A DNA stretch of 33,368 nt from an uncultured Collinsella sp. (GCA_958370325.1 CATXJW010000022.1:1-33368), one strand, 5' to 3'. Positions 22,866 through 31,392 are shown, counted from the stretch's first letter. A program made the numbers and translations. The notes: generated from the letters alone by a model not told the origin.

Positions 22866-24773
22866 CTAGAGCTCCTTTTGCAGATAAAGGCCATGGTCAT
22901 AAAATCCAAGATGGCGATAGTACTCGCGTGTGCCAATCGCGCTAATCACGTTAATGCGCGCATAACCCGCATCTCGGGCAATCTCACACGCACGCTCTAC
23001 GAGCAAACGCCCCAACCCGTGATGCTGCGCCGCCTGCCCCTGATCGCCCACGCGTGCCGCCATGCCATACACGTGCACCTCACGAATCATCGCCTCGTCC
23101 GGCATCGTCGGCAACTCGTCCGCATGCGCGGCAACAAACGAATGGTCGGGCAGCGACAACCGCAAAAAGCCCGCGATTTTGCCCTGCGGTGTCACCCACT
23201 GCAAAAAGCGCTCGTGCGTCACCGGCGTCTCGTACGCCACCTCCTCGTCAAGGGTCAGCTCATCCAAGTCGGCGCCCGCCGTGCTGATCTCGCGATAGCG
23301 AATCTCGCGCACCGTTGCGTCTTCCCCACGAGCCGCCAAGCGGTTTTCGACAAGCTGACGCAGGTTGGGCTTCTTGTTGCCCACCATGATGTCATCAGAG
23401 CTAAAGTCGCGGATCATGCGACTGATACGGCAGAACGCCGGCGTCACCACGATGTCGTCGGCCAACACATCGAGCAGCTCTTCCTCGGTATAGGGGCGCC
23501 ACTCGCCGCGCTCGTAACAGCCCACCAGACGCGAGCCCTCGATGAGCGCACACGGGTAAACCTTGACCTCATCGGGCATAAAGGCCCCCTCGGTCATAAA
23601 GCGCTCGTAGTCGCGCTTGTCCCCCTCGGGCGTGGCGCCCAGCAAGTTGAGCATAAAATGCGCATGAATCTTAAAGCCAAACAGGCGCGCAAGCGAAAAC
23701 GCCCGCTCAATCTGCGCCACCGAAATGCGACGTTCGTTGATATCGAGCAAATGTTGGTCGAGACTCTGAATACCCATCTGGATCTTGGTGCAGCCTAGGC
23801 GGCGGATGAGCGTGAGGGCCTGCGGCGTTACGGCATCGGGGCGCGTCTCGATAACGAGTCCCACCACGCGCTGCTTCGCCGTCTCGTTGATTCGCTGCTG
23901 CCGCTCGAGCTCTTCCATCGTTGCCGTCTGCCACTCGGCGACCTCGCCCCACGGCGTACCGGGGCCGTACAGACGACGCACTGCGCGGTTATAGCCGCCC
24001 ACGGCAGCATCCACACGCTCCTGCTCGCCGGCAACGCCGGCAGCAAGCTCAGCCTCGTCTGTCGCAATGCCGGCAGCCCGATAGCGCTCGCGGCGCCCTG
24101 TTACCACCGGCGGCAGGGCATCGGCGGGAGCGTCATCGAGCAGGCGCCCCGCCTCGGCACGACTGATGCCCGGACGCGCCAACATGGGGTTTGCCGCAAC
24201 GCCGGCGACGGCATCGTCATTGAGCGCACGGAAAAGCTCCGACATAAACCATGCCTGATACCCTTGCGGATAGTCACTCCAGGTGCCACCGAGCACGATA
24301 AGCTCTATCTTGTCGGTCGCATGACCCATCTGCGAAAGCGCCGTCAAACGGGCACTCACCTGCAGATACGGATCAAAGCAATTTTGCTCCGCACGGGCAC
24401 ACGCCGGCTCAGCGTGCAGATAGCTCTTGGGCATGCGCAGGTCGTTGGGGCAAAACAGGCAATCGCCCGAGCACGGCCACGGCTTGGTGATGACGGTGAT
24501 GGTCGCCACGCCCGAAGCCGTACGGCGTGGCTTCATGCGCAACACCTGCAGCAGTTGACCCTCCAACTCGGCATCGACATTCCACGCAGCCCACCGAGCC
24601 GGCTCCTCACGTTTAACCCGCTGGCAGAACGGCAGCAGACGGCGCTTGGCCAAATCGCGTTTGTCGGCACCCTCACGGCGCGCCTCGGCATGTATCAGTT
24701 TGACGAGCGCTTTGTCGTCCACGGTTTCGCCGCGACGCAGAGCCTCGAGTATGTTCAAGATAATCTGTTCCAT
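22866..24773 (-). CDS. elp3: Elp3-type tRNA U34 modification enzyme (radical SAM plus GNAT)
   Basis: A 635-residue protein combining a radical SAM domain with a C-terminal acetyltransferase domain, as in Elp3, which forms 5-carboxymethyl-type side chains on wobble uridine 34 of tRNA from acetyl-CoA. Cluster-binding cysteines are C101, C105 and C108 in the CSGDCLFCPND motif. Following segments IELIVLGGTWSDYPQGYQ and VGLVIETRPDAVTPQAL and the MGIQSLDQ loop are typical. The GNAT domain (about 510-635) has the acyl-CoA loop QHHGLGRLLVERA and the final YYRHLGFYDHG. The start at ATG 24773 is at the edge of a terminator, with no Shine-Dalgarno site but a TACAAT six bases upstream. Elp3 is widespread in archaea and eukaryotes but patchy in bacteria. 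Confidence 0.92.
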   Translation of the reverse strand: MEQIILNILEALRRGETVDDKALVKLIHAEARREGADKRDLAKRRLLPFCQRVKREEPARWAAWNVDAELEGQLLQVLRMKPRRTASGVATITVITKPWPCSGDCLFCPNDLRMPKSYLHAEPACARAEQNCFDPYLQVSARLTALSQMGHATDKIELIVLGGTWSDYPQGYQAWFMSELFRALNDDAVAGVAANPMLARPGISRAEAGRLLDDAPADALPPVVTGRRERYRAAGIATDEAELAAGVAGEQERVDAAVGGYNRAVRRLYGPGTPWGEVAEWQTATMEELERQQRINETAKQRVVGLVIETRPDAVTPQALTLIRRLGCTKIQMGIQSLDQHLLDINERRISVAQIERAFSLARLFGFKIHAHFMLNLLGATPEGDKRDYERFMTEGAFMPDEVKVYPCALIEGSRLVGCYERGEWRPYTEEELLDVLADDIVVTPAFCRISRMIRDFSSDDIMVGNKKPNLRQLVENRLAARGEDATVREIRYREISTAGADLDELTLDEEVAYETPVTHERFLQWVTPQGKIAGFLRLSLPDHSFVAAHADELPTMPDEAMIREVHVYGMAARVGDQGQAAQHHGLGRLLVERACEIARDAGYARINVISAIGTREYYRHLGFYDHGLYLQKEL

Positions 24774-24779
24774 GCCCCC

Positions 24780-24785
24780 ATTGTA
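24780..24785 (-). promoter_or_regulatory. -10 hexamer immediately upstream of elp3
   Basis: TACAAT on the minus strand (24785-24780) ends six bases before the elp3 ATG with no ribosome site between, the arrangement expected of a leaderless transcript. No good -35 is visible. Confidence 0.35.
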
Positions 24786-24787
24786 AA

Positions 24788-24823
24788 GGCAAAGGCGCCG
24801 GAGCCCGTCACGGCTCCGGCGCC
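24788..24823 (-). terminator. Terminator of the XRE-DUF4097 operon
   Basis: A perfect 12-bp stem (GGCGCCGGAGCC, 24794-24805, with GGCTCCGGCGCC, 24812-24823) with a 6-base loop is followed on the minus strand by TTTGCCTTTA. It lies 48 bases after the DUF4097 stop and ends just before the elp3 -10. Confidence 0.82.
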
Positions 24824-24870
24824 TCCATCAAAGAGCGTGCCTATATGTACCGATCTCCGAAAACCGCATG

Positions 24871-25770
24871 TCACTCCGGATCAAACGACATGTCGCCCGA
24901 ACCGACCTTAAAACGATACGTGGCTGACTTATCACCGTTGTCGAATTCAAGATTCAATATGGTCTCGCCATCGTAGCCAAGCGGAAGGAAATCGCTCTCG
25001 AAGTCACCGCTGCCCACGGTGAGGCTCGCCTTAAAGCCCGTAGAGTTCGGAACCGTTATCTCCACATTGCCCTAGCCCACGCTTACGTCCATCGACTTCG
25101 CGGGGGCCTGGTAGAGCTCGAACGTCACATCGCCCGAACCGACCTCGGCATTCAGGGTGTCGGTAACAGTGCCCGCGAACTCGATGTCTCCCGAGTCCAA
25201 CGTCAAATCGAAGTCGTGGCACGCAATGTCCGTAATCGTCAGATCCCCCGACCCCACATTCGCCGAAATGTCCATCATGTTATCGGCAAGCTCGCGTGGC
25301 AGCTCGATGGTGACCGTACGGTCAAGCGCACGCTCGTCATCGCAGTCGAACTGGTTAATCTTGAGCGTAGAGCCCCTAATCTCGGCCAGATTTTGGGTTG
25401 CCGCATCGTAAGCAGTTACTCCTTTTGCAACGCGACCACTCTCGATGACACGCACCGGTCCATCGGAAACGTACTTGATATCGACCGTACCCGACGTCAC
25501 ATCCAGGTCAAGGGACTGGAATGAGTCGGCATCGAAGGTTTCACTCGAAAGCTTTTGAGACTGAGCGGAGTAAATACCGTCATCCAAAACATCGTCCTCG
25601 TCAAACGCATCGTCCTTACCAGACAAGCCGGATACAACATCGTTGAGATTCCACGGTCCATCAAAATGAATCAAAGTCCGCGAAGTGCCAACGACAAGCC
25701 CGATGATGAGCACAAACGCTCCGATGCCAATGCCCAAGCGCCTCTTAGACTCATGCGAGAGCTTCATCAT
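24871..25770 (-). pseudogene. DUF4097 beta-helix protein interrupted by an in-frame TAG
   Basis: A membrane-anchored protein of the DUF4097/adhesin-like family, read here as two halves in one frame. The ATG-started part (25770-25072, 232 residues) has a transmembrane helix near residues 9-30 and a repeated beta-helix with the motif VGSGD every ~20-30 residues. A TAG at 25074-25072 stops it exactly where the motif reads SVG-stop-GNVEI. The frame then continues for 66 codons with more copies of the motif (TVGSGDF, KVGSGDM) to a TGA at 24873-24871. A single C-to-A change from TCG would explain the TAG. Either the gene is disrupted or a shorter protein is made. It is last in an operon after the XRE regulator and a small membrane protein (ATGA overlap). 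Confidence 0.78.
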
Positions 25771-26057
25771 TCATCACCTTCTTTGGCACTCGACTCAGCG
25801 GTGGTCGCGGCAGCCGTGTCAGCGTCAACCGCTGTGGAAACGTCCTCCCCCTTAGTCCTAGCGACCGCCGGCGCCGGACCAACCCGGATATCCCCACGCG
25901 CCCAATCGCCATCGAGCGCACGTGCCACCCAGTGATAGATGGGAATCGTAAAGAAGATCAGTGCGGCAAAGGGGGCGCCACCAAACAGGAACATCAGCAA
26001 AATGAACAACAGCCAGCACACGGCCCAATACGGGAACGACTGGAACGGGCCCTTCAC
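25767..26057 (-). CDS. Small membrane protein of the XRE-DUF4097 operon
   Basis: A 96-residue protein with two closely spaced hydrophobic helices (WAVCWLLFILLMFLF and FAALIFFTIPIYHWV), followed by a ~45-residue polar tail (DGDWARGDIRVG, then Ala/Thr/Asp/Glu-rich). The GTG at 26057 lies six bases after the XRE stop with only a weak ribosome site, so it probably depends on translation of the upstream gene. Its TGA overlaps the ATG of the DUF4097 gene (ATGA). Function not known; two-helix proteins in such operons may form a membrane complex with the DUF4097 protein. Confidence 0.68.
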   Translation of the reverse strand: MKGPFQSFPYWAVCWLLFILLMFLFGGAPFAALIFFTIPIYHWVARALDGDWARGDIRVGPAPAVARTKGEDVSTAVDADTAAATTAESSAKEGDE

Positions 26058-26063
26058 CGGAGT

Positions 26064-26489
26064 CTAGCCAACTGCGCCGTCACTCGTCACCTGCGCCGTA
26101 GCGGCATTGGCGGCCTGCGCACTCCAGCTTGCCGCTTGCGCCGCCTTGGCCGCAGCATCACTCGCCTGCGCAGCTGCCTCCGTGGCGCGCGCCGCCGCCT
26201 CATGGGTGCGGGCACGTTCCGCCGCCTCGGCCTCGCGCTGACGGGCGCGGTCCTCGTTCTCAAACTCGATATCGTCCTCAATTTCATCGCTCGGATTGAG
26301 CAGCTCGTCCAGGCTCACGCCATAGAGTTTGGCGAGCGAGATCAGGTTCTCGGTATCGGGCGAGCTCTCCGCGCGCTCCCATTTACTGACCGCCTGGCGC
26401 GACAGCCCCAACTTTCGTGCCAGCCCTTCTTGGCTAAAGCCCTTGCTACGACGAAGGTCGGCGAGCCGCTGCGCAGTTTCTACATTCAT
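26064..26489 (-). CDS. XRE-family transcription regulator with Ala-rich C-terminal extension
   Basis: A 141-residue DNA-binding regulator. Residues ~6-62 are a Cro/CI-type helix-turn-helix (LADLRRSKGFSQEGLARKLG; LSRQAVSKWERAESSPD; LISLAKLYGVSLDELL). After an acidic hinge (EIEDDIEFENED), residues ~85-135 are an alanine-rich, heptad-like helix that may mediate oligomerisation or partner contact. The ATG at 26489 has AGGAGG five bases upstream, while the in-frame extension to 26738 lacks one and is rejected. It is the first gene of a three-gene operon and probably regulates it. A TAGAAT -10-like string (26598-26593) lies about 105 bases upstream. Confidence 0.85.
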   Translation of the reverse strand: MNVETAQRLADLRRSKGFSQEGLARKLGLSRQAVSKWERAESSPDTENLISLAKLYGVSLDELLNPSDEIEDDIEFENEDRARQREAEAAERARTHEAAARATEAAAQASDAAAKAAQAASWSAQAANAATAQVTSDGAVG

Positions 26490-26680
26490 GGTTCCTCCTA
26501 TGTTTTTGCCAGCCGTGCCGCCGGACCGTTTTTTTCTTAAGGCGCCTTGCACAGTTAAAAATCTATCCGCCACCGCCAAAAGCATGCCACCTATTCTAGT
26601 GAGATTTTTGACAACCGGCGGTTGCGGGTGCATATGAGCTGCGGAAATGTGTCCAAACAAAGCAATGACCCGTAGCTTGG

Positions 26681-26710
26681 TTGTCCCCGTTGCGGCGTTA
26701 ACGGTAGTAT
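26681..26710 (+). promoter_or_regulatory. Promoter for the class I methyltransferase gene
   Basis: TTGTCC (26681-26686) and TAGTAT (26705-26710) are separated by 18 bases, 47 bases before the GTG start, in the divergent gap with the XRE operon. Confidence 0.45.
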
Positions 26711-26756
26711 GGTCGTACTGTTTATTCCGCACCGCCAACGGAGGGAGTTCCGCGCC

Positions 26757-27629
26757 GTGAACCGCGATTTCGCCTCATCGCTCATCCAGCTCAACAACAC
26801 GTTCTATCGCGAGCACTCCGCCTCCTTTTCCGATACGCGCCAAGCCCCGTGGCCCGGCTGGGTGCGCACCATGGACATCGCGCTCGGACAGCTCGACGTC
26901 GCCACCATCGAGCATCCCGTCCGCGTCTTCGATCTTGCCTGCGGCAACATGCGATTCGAGAACTTTGCCGCCGGCGGCGCACTTGCCGCCAAGGGCGTCG
27001 ATGGCGCAAACCCCTCGGCAGACGCCAGCTGCCCCTTCGAGTTCTATGGCGTCGACTCATGCCAGGACCTGGCCATCGATGCACGCGGCCACGCCCTGCG
27101 CATTCCCAACCTGCACTTCCAGGAACTCGACGTGCTCGATGCCCTCATGAAACTCAATCCCGCCGAGACGCCCGACGTGCTTTTCGACGCCCCGCTCGCC
27201 GACATCTCGGTCTGCTTTGGCTTTATGCACCACGTGCCGTCGTGCGAGTACCGCGTACGCGTGCTCGACGCCCTGGTGCGCCAGACGCGCCCGGGCGGCA
27301 TCATCGCCATCAGCTTTTGGGAGTTTATGAACGACGAGCGCATGGCGCGCAAGGCCGTTCGAGCCGAAGCCCGCGCCGAGCTCACCCCGCCGTTTGAGGG
27401 TTACGATTCCGCACAGTTTGAAGCCGGCGACCACCTCATCGGCTGGCAAAACGACCGCCACGCCTACCGCTATTGCCATCACTTTGACGATCAGCAGATC
27501 ACCGACCTGGTGCGCGGCGTGCGCACGTTCTACAAGAGTGGCGAGGTTCCCGTACGCGAGCTTGAGCGCTTCCATGCCGACGGTCGCAGCGGCGAGCTCA
27601 ATCGCTATGTGATCCTCAAGCGCCTGTAG
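26757..27629 (+). CDS. Class I SAM-dependent methyltransferase
   Basis: Cytoplasmic methyltransferase of 290 residues with unknown substrate. The SAM-binding loop is VFDLACGNMRFENFA (motif I), the acidic residue of motif II is in FYGVDSCQDLA, and later motifs are VCFGFMHHVPSCEYR and RQTRPGGIIAISFWEF. The glycine-rich loop DLACGN is slightly non-standard (D-L-A-C-G-N against DxGxGxG) but reads as a functional variant. The GTG at 26757 (MNRDFASSLIQL) has GGAGGG upstream; an ATG at 26709 would put unrelated residues before it and falls inside the promoter. Roles in small-molecule or tRNA methylation are possible. It is followed by trmB after 119 bases. Confidence 0.82.
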   Translation: MNRDFASSLIQLNNTFYREHSASFSDTRQAPWPGWVRTMDIALGQLDVATIEHPVRVFDLACGNMRFENFAAGGALAAKGVDGANPSADASCPFEFYGVDSCQDLAIDARGHALRIPNLHFQELDVLDALMKLNPAETPDVLFDAPLADISVCFGFMHHVPSCEYRVRVLDALVRQTRPGGIIAISFWEFMNDERMARKAVRAEARAELTPPFEGYDSAQFEAGDHLIGWQNDRHAYRYCHHFDDQQITDLVRGVRTFYKSGEVPVRELERFHADGRSGELNRYVILKRL

Positions 27630-27704
27630 GCATCGACGACTCGCCGCCGAGCCGCGCCGCATCTTTTGGGTAAGCTATGCCCATCCGTTTTCCAACCCAC
27701 CGAC

Positions 27705-27735
27705 GGAACGCGCAGCCACGCGTTCCATACGTATG
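27705..27735 (+). promoter_or_regulatory. Hairpin and palindrome in the trmB leader
   Basis: A perfect 8-bp hairpin (GGAACGCG, 27705-27712, with CGCGTTCC, 27719-27726) is directly followed by the 10-bp palindrome CATACGTATG (27726-27735). AAGGAG and the trmB ATG follow within 15 bases. The position so close to the ribosome site suggests a translation-control or protein-binding element. Confidence 0.4.
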
Positions 27736-27748
27736 ACCAAGGAGCCTC

Positions 27749-28588
27749 ATGGGAGCCGTCCACGTTCGCACGCCTAAGAACTTTGTGCTCGAGGAGCGCC
27801 TGGAGCGCTACGCCGATGCGATTGAGACGAACCCCGAGGCCTATGCCGGAGATTGGCGCAAGGCCTGTGCGCCCGCAGGCAGCGAGCCCTTCGAACACCT
27901 TCACCTGGATCTTGGCTGCGGCAAGGGAACGTACCTTGTAGAGCGTGCGGCCCACGAGCCAAACACGCTCTTTATCGGCATGGACCAGGAGCCCATCTGC
28001 ATCGCCTATGCCGCGCAGAAAATCTGCGAGCAAGAGCTATCCAACGCACTCGTCCTGCCCCGAGGTGCCGCATCGCTGCCGCAGCTGTTTGCCGCAGGCG
28101 AGCTCGATGCCATCACCATCAACTTTCCCACGCCGCAGCCCAAGGCCAAGTACGCCAAAAAACGACTCGTCCATGTCGACCATCTAATGCTCTATCGCCC
28201 GCTCTTTTCAGCCGGCGCCACTGTCACACTGCGAACCGACAGTAAGCCGTTGCGCGACTACGCCCTGGGGCAGTTTGCCGCGGCCGGCTACGACACGCTT
28301 TGGGTAAGCGACGACGTCCGCCGCGACCACTCCGAGCATCCAGAGACCGAATACGAGCGCCGCACGCGCGAGATGGGTGCCGCCGTCTATGGCATCTGCG
28401 CCACACCCGACGCGCTGCCCAGCGATGAACAACTCACGGCGGGTCGCATGCAGGAGCAAAGCCTTGCCTGCTACCTGCCCGATAACCTCGATGAGCTCAC
28501 CTATGTACCTCTGGGCATGGAAGAGGCCGTCGAGAACTTTAGAAACCGCGCCCGCAAAGGCAAGAAGCACCTGCCTCAGGAACGCTAG
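27749..28588 (+). CDS. trmB: tRNA (guanine-N7)-methyltransferase
   Basis: Methylates G46 in the variable loop of tRNA using SAM. The protein has 279 residues, somewhat longer than the usual 210-240 because of an extended C-terminus. The SAM loop is LDLGCGKGTYLVERA, motif II IGMDQEPICIAYAA, and the catalytic loop sits at residues ~125-132 as NFPTPQPK, where most TrmB proteins have NFPDPWPK; the Asp is replaced by Thr and the Trp by Gln. The downstream KKRLVHVDHLMLYRPLF stretch and the TDSKPLRDYALGQF segment match the family. AAGGAG precedes the ATG. Assignment is secure by overall pattern; activity is less certain given the altered loop. Confidence 0.88.
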   Translation: MGAVHVRTPKNFVLEERLERYADAIETNPEAYAGDWRKACAPAGSEPFEHLHLDLGCGKGTYLVERAAHEPNTLFIGMDQEPICIAYAAQKICEQELSNALVLPRGAASLPQLFAAGELDAITINFPTPQPKAKYAKKRLVHVDHLMLYRPLFSAGATVTLRTDSKPLRDYALGQFAAAGYDTLWVSDDVRRDHSEHPETEYERRTREMGAAVYGICATPDALPSDEQLTAGRMQEQSLACYLPDNLDELTYVPLGMEEAVENFRNRARKGKKHLPQER

Positions 28589-28647
28589 TACCGCGCGCCC
28601 ATTTCCTGCATTTTCTTGCCTGCGAACGCATCAATGCGACGCTACGC

Positions 28648-28653
28648 CATAAT
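28648..28653 (+). promoter_or_regulatory. -10-like element for the DUF3516 helicase
   Basis: CATAAT (28648-28653) lies 34 bases before the helicase ATG in the 99-base gap after trmB. No good -35 is seen. Confidence 0.25.
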
Positions 28654-28687
28654 AGTTGGCGGACAAACGGCGAGAGAAAGCAACCAC

Positions 28688-31369
28688 ATGGCACAGACCA
28701 CGACAGATATCACCGCCAGCACCGTTTCCGGCGCCGGCGCCGCCAGCTCATTCTCGGGCGGCACGGGAACCGAAGCCGAGTTCGGCTCGCTCGGCGCGCT
28801 CTCCCCCACCTGGTGGGAGCCCGAGGACGGCAGCGAGCCCGAACCATGGCTCACGCCCGATCAGGCCTTCGAACGCTTCTTTGAATGGACGAGCGACCGC
28901 GGCATTGAGCTGTGGGATCACCAAGAAGAGGCCCTCATGGACCTGGCGGCCGGAGATCACGTCATTTTAGGCACACCGACCGGATCGGGTAAATCGCTCG
29001 TCGCGCTGGGCATGCTCTTTATGGGCATGGCGCAGGGCAAGCGCTGCTACTACACGGCCCCTATCAAGGCTCTGGTCAGCGAGAAGTTTTTCGACCTTGT
29101 GCAGGTGCTCGGCCGCGATAACGTCGGTATGATCACCGGCGACACGCATATCAACACCAAGGCGCCCGTCATCTGCTGCACGGCCGAAATCCTTGCCAAC
29201 GACGCACTACGCGAGGGCGAGGACGCCGACGTGGGCTGCGTGGCCATGGACGAGTTCCACTACTTTGCCGACCCCGACCGCGGCTGGGCCTGGCAGGTGC
29301 CGCTGCTCACTCTGCCCCATACGCAGTTTATGCTCATGAGCGCCACGCTCGGCGATGTCACTGCCATCGCCGCCTCACTCGAGGAGCACACCGGCGCCAC
29401 ATGCGACCTGGTTGTCGACGCCCCTCGTCCTGTTCCGCTGAGTTACGACTATGTGACGACCTCCCTCGAGGGCACGGTCGAGCTCGCCATGCGCCGCGGC
29501 GAAGCCCCGCTCTATATCGTGCACTTTAGCCAGGATGCCGCCCTTGCGACGGCACAATCACTCGCCAATTTTGGCATCGCCAGCAAGGAGCAGCGCGAGG
29601 CCATTAAGGAAGCCGCCAAGGGCACGAGCTTCTCCACGGCCTTCGGCAAGATTCTCAAGCGCTTGCTCGGATGCGGCGTCGGCGTGCACCATGCTGGCAT
29701 GTTGCCGCGCTATCGCCTGCTGGTCGAGCGCCTGGCGCAGCAGGGTCTGCTACCCGTCATTTGCGGTACCGATACGCTCGGCGTCGGCATCAACGTACCC
29801 ATCCACACCGTGGTGCTCACCGCGCTCACCAAGTTCGATGGCTACAAGATGCGTCGTCTGCGCGCCCGCGAGTTCCATCAGATTGCCGGTCGCGCCGGCC
29901 GCTCGGGCTTCGATACCGAGGGCATGGTGATTGCCGAGGCACCCGAGCACGAGATCGAGAACGCCAAGCTCATGGCCAAGGCGGGCGACGACCCCAAGAA
30001 GCTCCGCAAGATTAAAAAGAAGAAGGCCCCCGAGGGCTTTGTCACCTGGAACAAGCAGACCTTTGAGCGCCTGATCGAGACGCAGCCCGAAACGCTCAAG
30101 CCGCGCCTGCGCATCACACACTCCATGGTGATTAGCGTGGTCGAGCAGGGCGGCGATGCCCGCGCCCGCGTACACGATCTCATCGAGACGAGCCTGCAGA
30201 CTTCCGAGGAAAAGGCTAAGCTCGAAGTTCGCGCCGACGAAATCTTCGCCACGCTCATCGACTCCGGCGTCGTCGTGCGCACCGAGGTGCCGCCCGCGCC
30301 CGACGCCCCGACTGACGCCGCGCCGGACATCGACTATGCACTGACGGTCGATCTGCCCGAGGACTTTGCGCTCGATCAGCCGCTCTCGCCGTTCTTGCTT
30401 GCCGCATTGGAGCTGCTCGACCCCGAGAGCGAGACCTATACCATGGACCTCATCTCGATGGTCGAGGCAACGCTCGAGGATCCCAAGCAGGTGCTGCGCG
30501 CACAGGAGCGCGCCGCACGCGACCGCGCTATGGCCGAGATGAAGGCCGACGGCATCGAATATGAGGAGCGCTTGGAGCGCATTCAAGACGTCACGTACGA
30601 AAAGCCGCTCGAGGATTTGCTCGACGCCGCCTTTGACAAGTACTGCCAGGAAGTACCCTGGGCAAACGACTACCAGCTCTCGCCCAAGAGCGTCCTGCGC
30701 GACATGCTGGAAAGCGCGAGCGATTTTAAGGGCTACATTCAAAAGCTCGGCATCGCCCGCTCCGAGGGCATTTTGCTGCGCTACCTGACAGAAGCCTATC
30801 GTTCACTCGACCGCACCGTGCCCATCGAGAAGCGCGACGAGCGCCTGCGCGACATTATCTCGTGGCTGGGCTTTGTGGTGCGCTCGGTCGACTCGAGTCT
30901 GGTGGACGAGTGGGAGAACGCCGGCAACCCCGCTGCACTCGACGCCGCACCGCCGCAGGGCATCGACGAGGTCGTGGCGGACCGCCGCGGCTGCACCCTG
31001 CTGGTGCGCAACGCACTCTTCCGCCGCGTGGCCCTTGCAGCCCGCGGACACGTGCGCGATCTGGGCGAGCTCGACGAGGACTGGGGCATGAGCGAGGTCC
31101 GCTGGCAAAAGGCGCTTGACGCCTATCACGAGCAACACGAGGAAATCCTCACCGACGGAGACGCCCGCAGTGCCGCAATGTTTTCCATCGATGAGTCCGA
31201 CGAGAAAACCGATCACGTATGGCACGTGCACCAGATTTTTGCCGACGAGGATGGCGACCACGACTTTGGCATCATGGGCGATGTCGATCTGGACGCCACA
31301 CAAGACGGCGGCGAGGCCATTTTCAAAAACTACCGCGTCGGCTTTATCGAGGACCTGCTCGAGGACTAG
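28688..31369 (+). CDS. Ski2-like DEAD/DEAH-box RNA helicase with DUF3516 domain
   Basis: Superfamily 2 helicase of 893 residues. An acidic, Ala/Gly/Ser-rich N-terminus (1-50) precedes the core: Walker A GTPTGSGKS (95-103), DEFH (188-191), MSATLGD (III), DTLGVGINVP (V) and QIAGRAGRSG (398-407, VI). The motifs are of the Ski2/Dob1 class, which unwind RNA, and the long C-terminal half (residues ~480-893) fits DUF3516 with acidic and helical stretches. Actinobacterial relatives are thought to act in RNA metabolism. The ATG at 28688 is used as the start of a typical MAQTTT N-terminus, although its ribosome site (GAGAGAAAG) is weak. A strong terminator follows. Confidence 0.88.
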   Translation: MAQTTTDITASTVSGAGAASSFSGGTGTEAEFGSLGALSPTWWEPEDGSEPEPWLTPDQAFERFFEWTSDRGIELWDHQEEALMDLAAGDHVILGTPTGSGKSLVALGMLFMGMAQGKRCYYTAPIKALVSEKFFDLVQVLGRDNVGMITGDTHINTKAPVICCTAEILANDALREGEDADVGCVAMDEFHYFADPDRGWAWQVPLLTLPHTQFMLMSATLGDVTAIAASLEEHTGATCDLVVDAPRPVPLSYDYVTTSLEGTVELAMRRGEAPLYIVHFSQDAALATAQSLANFGIASKEQREAIKEAAKGTSFSTAFGKILKRLLGCGVGVHHAGMLPRYRLLVERLAQQGLLPVICGTDTLGVGINVPIHTVVLTALTKFDGYKMRRLRAREFHQIAGRAGRSGFDTEGMVIAEAPEHEIENAKLMAKAGDDPKKLRKIKKKKAPEGFVTWNKQTFERLIETQPETLKPRLRITHSMVISVVEQGGDARARVHDLIETSLQTSEEKAKLEVRADEIFATLIDSGVVVRTEVPPAPDAPTDAAPDIDYALTVDLPEDFALDQPLSPFLLAALELLDPESETYTMDLISMVEATLEDPKQVLRAQERAARDRAMAEMKADGIEYEERLERIQDVTYEKPLEDLLDAAFDKYCQEVPWANDYQLSPKSVLRDMLESASDFKGYIQKLGIARSEGILLRYLTEAYRSLDRTVPIEKRDERLRDIISWLGFVVRSVDSSLVDEWENAGNPAALDAAPPQGIDEVVADRRGCTLLVRNALFRRVALAARGHVRDLGELDEDWGMSEVRWQKALDAYHEQHEEILTDGDARSAAMFSIDESDEKTDHVWHVHQIFADEDGDHDFGIMGDVDLDATQDGGEAIFKNYRVGFIEDLLED

Positions 31370-31392
31370 CCGAAAATACAGGAACGAAACGA

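Noticed and set aside
21912..23798. 628-residue open frame antisense to the spermidine-synthase-like gene and elp3
   Set aside because: It spans two genes with unmistakable motifs on the other strand and is His/Arg-rich, as expected of a shadow frame.
25072..25074. Recoding of the DUF4097 TAG as pyrrolysine
   Set aside because: No pyl genes or stem-loop signal are visible, and a Ser-to-stop point change fits the repeat pattern better.
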